A DNA stretch of 34,231 nt from Brevibacterium senegalense (lineage in GTDB: Bacteria; Actinomycetota; Actinomycetes; Actinomycetales; Brevibacteriaceae). A program made the position numbers and the translations under genes. Shown piece after piece: positions 13,750-21,250 of the stretch. Under the pieces are notes generated by a model. The model searched no databases. It saw only the letters and a program-made list of their open reading frames with translations, and was not told where the DNA came from. Each line of letters starts with the position of its first letter. Position 1 is the first letter of the stretch. The DNA lies in assembly GCF_000285835.1 (NCBI RefSeq), contig NZ_HE978602.1:289930-324160 (forward strand). Reading direction: 5' to 3'.

Positions 13750-16608
13750 GTGTCGTCGTTCCTGTATGACCTGGGCCGATCGTGCTTCCACCGCCGGAAG
13801 ACCACCGTGGGCGTCTGGCTCGCACTGCTGGCGCTCATCGCGGGCAGCGTCGCACTGTTCGCCGACTCCTTCCAGGACGACTTCGACCTCCCGGGTGCCG
13901 AGGCGCAGGAGGCCCTCGACTCCCTGGCGCTCACCTTCCCGGAGGTGTCCGGCGCCAGTGCCCAGGTCGTCGTCGTGGCCGCGGACGGCGATCGGATCGA
14001 CGAGGACCCCTACCGCACGGAGATCGAGGACGCCGTCGAGGACTGGGGCGATCTTCCCCACGTCGAGGTCGCGACCTCGCCCTTCGATGAGATGGTGTCC
14101 GGCACGATCAGCGAGGAGGAGACCGCGGTCCTCGTCTCCCTCCAGTACGACCAGGACGTCGCGAGCCTGCCGGAATCGACGCTCACGGACCTCGAGTCCG
14201 CGGTCGACGACCTCGTCGCCCAGCTGCCCCAGGGCACCCAGGGCTCGCCCGGCGGCGAACTGTTCCAGACGACCTCCGTCCACCTCTCGATCGTCGAGGT
14301 CATCGGCGTCATCGTCGCCTTCGTCGTCCTCTTCCTCACCCTGGGCTCGCTCCGGGCGGCGGTCATGCCGCTCGCATCCGCGCTCCTGTCCGTCGCGATC
14401 GGCCTGCTGCTGGTCGTCCTGGCCACCGCGTTCTTCGCAGTGAACTCGACGACCCCCATGCTGGCGCTCATGCTGGGGCTGGCCGTGGGCATCGACTACG
14501 CGCTCTTCATCGTCTCCCGGCACCGCGCATTCCTGGAGGAGGGCCTGCCCGCGGACGAGGCCGCCGCCCGCGCCACCGCCACCTCCGGCTCCGCCGTCGT
14601 CTTCGCCGGCGTCACCGTCATGGTCGCGCTCACCGGCCTGTCCGTCGCGGGAATCCCCTTCCTGTCCGTCATGGGCATCGCCGCCGCGGTCACCGTCGCG
14701 ATCGCCGTCGCCGTCGCACTCACCCTGCTGCCGGCCCTGCTGGGCTTCGCGGGCGACAAGCTCCGCCCCGGGCCGCGGAAGTCCTCCCGCAGGGCGGCCG
14801 AGGCCGGGGTCACCGACACGACTGCGGTCCCCGGCACGCCTGCCCACGCCGAGGCCGGGGTCACCGAGGCCGGTCCCCGCACCGGTGCGGGGGCCGGGGA
14901 CCCGGCCGCGGCCTCGGCGGGTCGTCGCCCCACCCTCGCGGAACGGTTCTACACGGGCTGGGTGTCCGCCGCCATCAAGTGGCCGGCCCTCACGATCATC
15001 GTCATCATCGTGGGGCTGGGACTCTTCCTCATCCCCGCCTCCAAGCTCCAGCTGGCGCTGCCCAACGGCGGCGGGGGCGAGCCCGGTTCCGCGCAGAAGG
15101 TGTCCTACGACCTCATCGAGGAGGAGTTCGGTGCCGGGTTCAACGGCCCCCTCGTCGTGACAGCGGACATCATCTCCTCCGACGACCCGCTGGGCGACAT
15201 CGAGGCGATGGGCGAGGAGATCGAGGAGGTCGAGGGCGTCGACCAGGTCGTCATGGCGACGCCCAACCGCAACGCGGACACCGGGATCATCCAGGTGATC
15301 CCCACGACCGCGCCCGACGCCCCGGCGACGGAGGACACCGTCGAGCGGATCCGTGCGCTGGAGCCGCGGTTCCTGGACGACTACGGCTTCCAGATCGCTG
15401 TGACCGGCGCGACCGCGCTGGCGATCGACATCAGCTCGCAGCTGGGTGGGGCGCTGCTGCCCTTCGGCGTGTTCGTCGTGGGCTTCTCGCTGCTGCTCCT
15501 CATGGTCGTGTTCCGGTCGATCGTCGTGCCGATCAAGGCGACGCTGGGCTTCCTGCTGTCCGTCATCACCTCCTTCGGCGTCGTCGTCCTCGTCTTCCAC
15601 GAGGGCGTGTTCGCCGGACCGCTGGGGATCACGGAGACCGGCCCCGTCATCAGCTTCCTGCCGATCATCCTCATGGGCATCCTCTTCGGCCTCGCGATGG
15701 ACTACGAGGTGTTCCTGGTCTCCGGCATGCGCGAGGCCTACGTGCACGGGGCGGACGCACGGACCGCGGTCGTCAAGGGCTTCGTCTCCTCCGCGAAGGT
15801 CGTCGCGGCCGCCGCCATCATCATGATCGCCGTGTTCGGCGCCTTCGTCCCCACGGGCGACGCGATCATCAAGGCGATCGCGCTGGGCCTGGCCGTGGGC
15901 GTGTTCACGGACGCGTTCCTCGTCCGCATGACGCTCGTGCCCGCGGTCCTGGCCCTGCTGGGCGACCGGGCGTGGGCGCTGCCGCGCTGGCTGGACCGCC
16001 TGCTGCCCAAGGTGGACGTCGAGGGCGAGGGCCTCGTCCACCAGGTCGCCCTGCGCGACTGGCCGGCGCCGGACTCCGACCACCAGGTGTACGGCGAGGG
16101 CCTCGCGATCGAGCACGCGGACGGCACCGCCGTCTACGAGGGCATCGACGTGGCGGTCTCCCGCGGTGACGTCCTGGCGGTCACCGGGCACGGCTCGTCC
16201 GCACTGCTGCTGACCCTGTCCGGCCGCATCGTCCCCGACCGCGGCGACCTCAAGATCGCGGGCATGGTGGTGCCGGAGGAGAACCGGAAGATCCGCCGGG
16301 TCGTCCCCTTCCTCACCCTCGACTCGCCGGACGCGGGCCTCATGGTCGACGCCGCCACGATGCGGTCGATCGCGAAGAACCCGCCGGACCTGCTCGTCAT
16401 CGACCACGCGGACCGCGCGCACGACACGCAGACCGCGGACGCGGTCGCAGGGCTCGTGGCCGCCGCGGTCCGGAACGGGTCCGCCGTCATCCTGGGACTC
16501 GTCGACCAGCGGGTCGACTGGATGATGCCCGCGGACACCCCCTACACGCTGCTCGACCTCGAGGCCGACCGCCTCGCCCCGCTCGCATCCGGAGGTGCGC
16601 ACTCATGA
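13750..16608 (+). CDS. MMPL/RND-family transporter fused to a degenerate ABC ATPase-like domain
   Basis: 952 residues. The GTG at 13750 follows AGGGAGA. Residues 1 to about 745 are an MMPL transporter: two repeats of a periplasmic domain and six membrane helices. The proton-relay Asp-Tyr pairs are intact (GIDYALF, D249-Y250; AMDYEVF, D651-Y652), so proton-driven export, often of lipids or hydrophobic compounds, is plausible. Residues about 755-952 are unusual: GIDVAVSRGDVLAVTGHGSS (about 796-817) reads like an ABC ATPase first strand and Walker A, and PPDLLVIDHADRAHD (about 878-892) like a Walker B region. But the P-loop lysine is missing, the Walker B Glu is His886 and no LSGGQ signature is visible. 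ATP hydrolysis is unlikely. The stop overlaps the next start (ATGA), so the two proteins are coupled. Confidence 0.88.
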   Translation: MSSFLYDLGRSCFHRRKTTVGVWLALLALIAGSVALFADSFQDDFDLPGAEAQEALDSLALTFPEVSGASAQVVVVAADGDRIDEDPYRTEIEDAVEDWGDLPHVEVATSPFDEMVSGTISEEETAVLVSLQYDQDVASLPESTLTDLESAVDDLVAQLPQGTQGSPGGELFQTTSVHLSIVEVIGVIVAFVVLFLTLGSLRAAVMPLASALLSVAIGLLLVVLATAFFAVNSTTPMLALMLGLAVGIDYALFIVSRHRAFLEEGLPADEAAARATATSGSAVVFAGVTVMVALTGLSVAGIPFLSVMGIAAAVTVAIAVAVALTLLPALLGFAGDKLRPGPRKSSRRAAEAGVTDTTAVPGTPAHAEAGVTEAGPRTGAGAGDPAAASAGRRPTLAERFYTGWVSAAIKWPALTIIVIIVGLGLFLIPASKLQLALPNGGGGEPGSAQKVSYDLIEEEFGAGFNGPLVVTADIISSDDPLGDIEAMGEEIEEVEGVDQVVMATPNRNADTGIIQVIPTTAPDAPATEDTVERIRALEPRFLDDYGFQIAVTGATALAIDISSQLGGALLPFGVFVVGFSLLLLMVVFRSIVVPIKATLGFLLSVITSFGVVVLVFHEGVFAGPLGITETGPVISFLPIILMGILFGLAMDYEVFLVSGMREAYVHGADARTAVVKGFVSSAKVVAAAAIIMIAVFGAFVPTGDAIIKAIALGLAVGVFTDAFLVRMTLVPAVLALLGDRAWALPRWLDRLLPKVDVEGEGLVHQVALRDWPAPDSDHQVYGEGLAIEHADGTAVYEGIDVAVSRGDVLAVTGHGSSALLLTLSGRIVPDRGDLKIAGMVVPEENRKIRRVVPFLTLDSPDAGLMVDAATMRSIAKNPPDLLVIDHADRAHDTQTADAVAGLVAAAVRNGSAVILGLVDQRVDWMMPADTPYTLLDLEADRLAPLASGGAHS

Positions 16609-19175
16609 CGATGTTCGAACGCGCGGACACAGGTTCGAGGGTCACGTGGTGGACCCTCGTGGGTCTCATCCTCGTCCCCGTGCTGGTGGCCGCCGGACTG
16701 GTGCTCGCCACGTGGAAGGCCGGCGATCGGCTGGACCAGGTGAACGCCGCGATCGTGAACCTGGACGAGGGCACGGAGATCGACGGGCAGCAGGTGCCGC
16801 TGGGCCGCCAGCTGTCCGCCGGCATCGTCGACGCGGACGAGGACCAGAACGTGAACTGGGTCCTCTCCGACGAGGACGACGCGCGGGAGGGGCTGGCTGA
16901 GGGGCGCTACGCCGCCTCCGTCACGATCCCGGAGGACTTCTCCGAGGCCGTGGTCTCCTCCACGGGCGACGACCCCATGGCCGCGGAGCAGACGACGCTC
17001 GACGTCGTGAGCTCCCGCGTCTCGCCGCTGACGGACACCGCCATCGTCCAGGCGATCGCCTCCGCGGCGACCTCCCAGTTCAACGCCCAGTGGTCGCAGC
17101 AGTACCTGGACGGCGTGTTCGTGGGCTTCAACGACATGGGCGACCAGATGCGCGAGATGGGCGACGCCGCGAACGAGCTGGCGGACGGCGCGGGCGAGCT
17201 GGACTCCGGCGTGGGCGAACTGGCCGACGGCGCGGGCCAGCTGTCCGACAACTCGGGCGAGCTGGTCGACGGTGCGGGCGGCCTGAGCAACGGCGTGGGC
17301 GGGATCGCGGACGGCGCGACCGGTCTGGCGGCCGGCGCGGGTGCGCTGGCCGACGGCGTCACCCAGTTGGACGACGGCGCGCAGGGCCTGGCCGACGGAG
17401 CCGGTGACCTGTCCGACGGATTGGGACAGCTGTCCGACGGCGCCTCCGAGCTGCCGGACCAGACGCAGCAGCTGGCCGACGGCGCGGACGACCTGAACGA
17501 CGGCGCGGGTCAGCTGAGCGACGGCATCGACGAGTACACGACCGGCATCGACGAGATCATCTCCGGTTTCACCGGCGACGACGGCGGCGGCGTCGACGAC
17601 CTGGCGGACGGGATGGACGAGCTGTCCGACGGGTCCACGCAGGTGGCCGACGGCGCGCAGGGAGTGTCCGACGGCCTCGGCGACTACCAGCAGGGTCTGG
17701 AGGACGGCGCGGACGGTGCCGGGCAGATCGCGCAGTCGCAGCAGCCGCTCACGGTGGGCGCGCTGCGGGAGGCGGGCCTCATCGACGCGGACGAGGCGGC
17801 GCAGCTGCAGGGGCAGCTGGACCAGATGTGCGCGGCGAGCGACGATCCGGCTTCCTGCGAGGACCTGTTCCTGCGCGGCTTCGCGTCCGGTCTGGCCGGC
17901 GGACTGGGCGGTGCGGCGTCGGGCCTGGACACCCAGGACCCGCAGACTGGCATGTCGCTCATGGACGGTGCGCAGGGCGTGGCCGACGGTGCGGGCGAGC
18001 TGTCCGACGGCGTCGACCAGGCCGCGGACGGTGTCCGTCAGCTGGCCGACGGGATGGGCGAGCTCGAGGACAATGCGCCGGCGCTCCTGGACGCCTCCGA
18101 ACAGCTGCGCGACGGCGGCGCGGAGCTGGCCGACGGCACCGGCGAGTTCGCCGACGGCGTGGGACAGCTGGCGGACGGCATGGTCCCGCTGGTCGACGGG
18201 ATCGAGGCCTCGACCGACGGTGCCGGGCAGCTGGCCGACGGTGCGGGCGAGTTCGCCGACGGCGTGGGACAGCTGTCCGACGGCGCCGGTGAGCTGTCCG
18301 ACGGAGCCGGGCAGCTGGCCTCGGGCGCCGGGCAGCTGGGCACGGGCATGGACCAGTTCACGGTGGGCCTGGGCGAGTACACGGACGGGGTCGTGCAACT
18401 GGCCGACGGGACCACGCAGCTGCGGGACGGCACGGAACAGCTGGCGGACGGCACCGGTGAGTTCGCGGACGGCATCGAGGAGGGCGCGGACGAGGTGCCC
18501 AGCTACTCGGAGCAGGAGCGCGACCACCTGGGCGAGACGATCTCGCAGGCGATCGGCGGCGGACAGGCCGGGATCTCCGGCCTCACGCAGGGATCGACCG
18601 TCGCACTCCTCCTCATCATGGCGATGTGGATCGGCGCGCTCGTGACGTACACGATCGTGCGCGCGGTGCCGGCGCAGGCGCTGACCGCGCGGACGCCGTC
18701 GTGGCGGGTCCTCCTGCGGGGGCTCACCCCGGGCCTCATCGTGGGCGCCGTGCAGGCGGTCGTGCTGGCGGTCCTCGCACACCTGGTGCTGGATCTGCCG
18801 ATCTTCGACTTCGCGCCGCTCCTGCTGCTCCTGCTGTTCGCGGCGGTCACATTCGCGGCGGTGAACTTCGCGCTCACGGCGTGGTTGGGCGGAGTCGGTC
18901 GGATCATCGGGGTCGCCCTGGTGGTCGCGGCTGTCGCCGGACGCGCGATGAGCACGGTGCCGGCGTGGTTCGACTCGATCGCGCCGATGCTGCCGCTCAC
19001 CCCCGCGATGAACGGCGTCGCCGCCTTCGCGGCCGGTGCTCCGGGCGTGGGTGCCGCGGTGGGAGGCCTGCTGGGCTGGCTGGTGCTGGGTCTGGCCGCC
19101 TCCTACGCGGCGGTGGTCCGCAGCCGGATGGCCGGCAGCCGCGGCCTGGCCAGGCTGTCCCGCAGCGGAGCCTGA
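16605..19175 (+). CDS. YhgE/Pip-family membrane protein with heptad repeats
   Basis: 856 residues. The start ATG overlaps the MMPL stop. The N-terminal part has one membrane helix (about 17-36) and the YhgE/Pip extracellular domain (VNAAIVNLDEGTEIDGQQVPLG, then LSDEDDAREGLAEGRYAASVTIPEDFS). The middle (about 190-625) is a long run of seven-residue repeats of the LADGAGE / LSDGAGQ type, expected to form an elongated helical stalk. The C-terminal part has about six membrane helices (residues 665-845), as in ABC-2-type permeases. The architecture is that of YhgE/Pip proteins (phage infection protein family; EsaA is a related design). With the MMPL fusion it probably forms one envelope-spanning export or lipid-handling machine; that is inference from coupling. 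Confidence 0.9.
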   Translation: MTMFERADTGSRVTWWTLVGLILVPVLVAAGLVLATWKAGDRLDQVNAAIVNLDEGTEIDGQQVPLGRQLSAGIVDADEDQNVNWVLSDEDDAREGLAEGRYAASVTIPEDFSEAVVSSTGDDPMAAEQTTLDVVSSRVSPLTDTAIVQAIASAATSQFNAQWSQQYLDGVFVGFNDMGDQMREMGDAANELADGAGELDSGVGELADGAGQLSDNSGELVDGAGGLSNGVGGIADGATGLAAGAGALADGVTQLDDGAQGLADGAGDLSDGLGQLSDGASELPDQTQQLADGADDLNDGAGQLSDGIDEYTTGIDEIISGFTGDDGGGVDDLADGMDELSDGSTQVADGAQGVSDGLGDYQQGLEDGADGAGQIAQSQQPLTVGALREAGLIDADEAAQLQGQLDQMCAASDDPASCEDLFLRGFASGLAGGLGGAASGLDTQDPQTGMSLMDGAQGVADGAGELSDGVDQAADGVRQLADGMGELEDNAPALLDASEQLRDGGAELADGTGEFADGVGQLADGMVPLVDGIEASTDGAGQLADGAGEFADGVGQLSDGAGELSDGAGQLASGAGQLGTGMDQFTVGLGEYTDGVVQLADGTTQLRDGTEQLADGTGEFADGIEEGADEVPSYSEQERDHLGETISQAIGGGQAGISGLTQGSTVALLLIMAMWIGALVTYTIVRAVPAQALTARTPSWRVLLRGLTPGLIVGAVQAVVLAVLAHLVLDLPIFDFAPLLLLLLFAAVTFAAVNFALTAWLGGVGRIIGVALVVAAVAGRAMSTVPAWFDSIAPMLPLTPAMNGVAAFAAGAPGVGAAVGGLLGWLVLGLAASYAAVVRSRMAGSRGLARLSRSGA
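17170..18480 (+). repeat. Degenerate 21-bp coding repeats in the YhgE/Pip gene
   Basis: Repeated units of about 21 bases encode the seven-residue pattern (L-A/S-D-G-A-G-E/Q). They are broken once by a non-repetitive insert (about 17720-17960) that holds two cysteines (MCAASDDPASCEDL). This is protein-level repetition, not an interspersed DNA element. Confidence 0.85.
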
Positions 19176-19205
19176 TCAGGCGAGGTTCGGAAGCCATGAG
19201 ATCGA

Positions 19206-19240
19206 TGAGGCCGGGTCACCCGCGGGGTGACCCGGCCTCA
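19206..19240. terminator. Strong bidirectional hairpin
   Basis: Perfect 16-base arms (19206-19221 and 19225-19240; left arm TGAGGCCGGGTCACCC) around a three-base GCG loop, between the convergent YhgE/Pip and FAD genes. There is no T tract on either side, but the stem is the most stable in the window. Confidence 0.8.
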
Positions 19241-19268
19241 CGTGTGGGTGCGGTGGGGAGCGCGGGTC

Positions 19269-21248
19269 TCAGCCGAGGGCCAGGACCGCGCGGGCGACGG
19301 CGTCCGCGTCGCGCAGGGTCTGCGCGTCCGTGTGCGGGTTCGCTGCGATGGCCAGGCCCAGCTGGACGGACGACAGCTGGATCGAGAGGCAGAAGCGCGC
19401 GGGGTGGACGCGGCCGCGGGCGTCGACGGTCCGGTACGGCGCGTCCGTCACCGCGAGGCCGGAGGACGTCACGGTCGTCCCGTCGTCCAGATCGTGGGTC
19501 GCGACCGTCAGCTGGCCGCGCTCCAGCATGCCGCGGAGCAGGACGTCGTCCGCCTGACCCACGCGGTTCGCGGGGGAGCCGGCGTCCACGAGGCTCCGGG
19601 CACGGATCTCCCCGGGCACTGCGGGGCTGGTCGCGACGAACGCGGCGGATTCGCCGAAGCGCGACGGGGTGATCCGCACCTGCGGACCGGCGAACCGCAC
19701 GAGGCCCGCGCGACTCAGCGCGATGAGCTCGGCGAACCGCTGCGGGGGCGGACCGTCGCACAGCCCGGACACGAAGTCCTCGAACCAGCCGCGCACCTCG
19801 CGGACGAAGCTGTCCGGGGAGATCCGTCCCTGGGCGACGAGGTCCTTGAGGAACGCCCGGGCCTGCCACAGGACGGGGAACAGGGACTTGAGGGGTGAGG
19901 ACTCCGGGCCCGCCAGCGCGGCGGCGAGGTCGCTGCGGAGGAACTCCAGCAGAACGGAGTCGAGTTCCTCCCGCGAGGAGAACGACCGATCGCCCAGGGG
20001 CCGCAGCAGGCTGCGCAGGTCGAACGCGAGGTCCGGCTCCCGCTCGAGGACGGTGGGGGAGAGGACCTTCTGCTCCTGCCCGCGCCAGCGCTCGGACTCC
20101 CGGACCGGGATGTCGCGCAGCACGCGGTCGACGGACAGGTCCAGCGCGTGCTGGAGCAAGACCGGACCGGCGCGGAAGGCATCGGGGCGCGTGCGCGCCA
20201 GGACCGTGTACCAGCTGCTGCGGAGGTCCGCGAGGATGAGCGGCCAGAGCTGCTCGTCGAAGCGCAGGCCGTCGCCGCGGACGGGCAGGCGGTCGACGAT
20301 CTCCGGCGTGAAGTGGCGCAGCGCGGTGTCCGGCCCGACGGGGAGAGGGTGCTGCGCGGTGATGGGCTTCGAGCGGTAGGGGACCCCACGCCGGGATCCG
20401 GGGACGAGGATCGGCTCCTCGCCGCTGGGCGTGTAGTGCAGACCGTCGTCCCCGTGCTCGAACGTGCCACCGCGTCCGTGGCTCAGCAACGACTGCAGGT
20501 CGAAGTAGTTGAGGCCGAAGCCGCGGATGAGGACGGGGTCGCCCGCGGCCAGCTGATCGACCGGGGTCTCCGCCGGCAGATCGGGAGGCAGATACGTGAG
20601 GCCGGCGCCGCGGGCGAAGCGCCGCCACTCCGCGCGCTCATCGCTCAGGGCCGCCGGGATGTGGCCCACGCACAGGACGACGGCGTCGACCTCGAGCGTG
20701 CGGCCGTCGGACAGAGTGAGGGACTGGGCGTGCGCGCCGGTCCGTGCGGCGTCCGCGGGGGTGTCGTGCACGGCCCAGACGCTGCAGGGCTCGTGGACGA
20801 TCCGGATGTGGTCGGGTGCGTCGTCGACGATCCGCTCCCAGCTCCACGCGAGGTACCGACCGTAGTCGCGGCGCGGGGCGAAGGTCCCGGTGGTCGGTGC
20901 GGGGCGGGGATCGTCCACCGTCGCCTGCGCCGCCCAGTCCGCCATCGACCTGCCGGCGCGGATGTGCGCGACCCGGCACGACTCGTCGGGGAACACCGTC
21001 TGCTCGTCGACGACGGTGTTCATGAGCAGGTGCGGCGACTGCGTCGTCCGCCACACGCGACCGGGACCCGGCGGATGCGGGTCCAGGACGTGGATGCGGA
21101 CGGGGCGGGCGGCCACCCTTGCGGGAGGCGGCAGGCCGCCGTCCTCGGGACCTGCGGTGACGGCAGCAGCGTGGGCGACCAATCGCTCCAGCACGGTCAG
21201 ACCGCGCGGGCCGGCACCCACGATGCCCACCCGGAGGGGCAGCGGCAC
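19269..21248 (-). CDS. FAD/NAD(P)-binding protein (NAD_binding_9 type)
   Basis: 659 residues. The GTG at 21248 is two bases after the LCP stop, with GAGGAGG seven bases upstream, so this start is well supported. The N-terminus has a Rossmann dinucleotide motif, RVGIVGAGPRGLTVLERL (residues 6-23). VLCVGHIPAAL near 190 is the second typical segment, and GFGLNYFDLQSLLSHGRGGTF near 235 is characteristic of the FAD-NAD(P)-binding family. Part of this family resembles flavin monooxygenases, but no reaction is established for it. No membrane helix is seen. Coupling with the LCP gene suggests a link to envelope assembly, which is only contextual. Confidence 0.85.
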   Translation of the reverse strand: MPLPLRVGIVGAGPRGLTVLERLVAHAAAVTAGPEDGGLPPPARVAARPVRIHVLDPHPPGPGRVWRTTQSPHLLMNTVVDEQTVFPDESCRVAHIRAGRSMADWAAQATVDDPRPAPTTGTFAPRRDYGRYLAWSWERIVDDAPDHIRIVHEPCSVWAVHDTPADAARTGAHAQSLTLSDGRTLEVDAVVLCVGHIPAALSDERAEWRRFARGAGLTYLPPDLPAETPVDQLAAGDPVLIRGFGLNYFDLQSLLSHGRGGTFEHGDDGLHYTPSGEEPILVPGSRRGVPYRSKPITAQHPLPVGPDTALRHFTPEIVDRLPVRGDGLRFDEQLWPLILADLRSSWYTVLARTRPDAFRAGPVLLQHALDLSVDRVLRDIPVRESERWRGQEQKVLSPTVLEREPDLAFDLRSLLRPLGDRSFSSREELDSVLLEFLRSDLAAALAGPESSPLKSLFPVLWQARAFLKDLVAQGRISPDSFVREVRGWFEDFVSGLCDGPPPQRFAELIALSRAGLVRFAGPQVRITPSRFGESAAFVATSPAVPGEIRARSLVDAGSPANRVGQADDVLLRGMLERGQLTVATHDLDDGTTVTSSGLAVTDAPYRTVDARGRVHPARFCLSIQLSSVQLGLAIAANPHTDAQTLRDADAVARAVLALG

Positions 21249-21250
21249 GG

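Noticed and set aside
13546..16602. 1018-codon minus-strand open frame opposite the MMPL gene
   Set aside because: Its composition (His, Arg, Asp, Gly-rich, no domains) is that of an antisense shadow; the plus frame has clear MMPL motifs.
17170..18480. CRISPR-like or satellite repeat array
   Set aside because: The units are 21-bp multiples in frame inside a membrane-protein gene with no spacers; they are protein heptad repeats.
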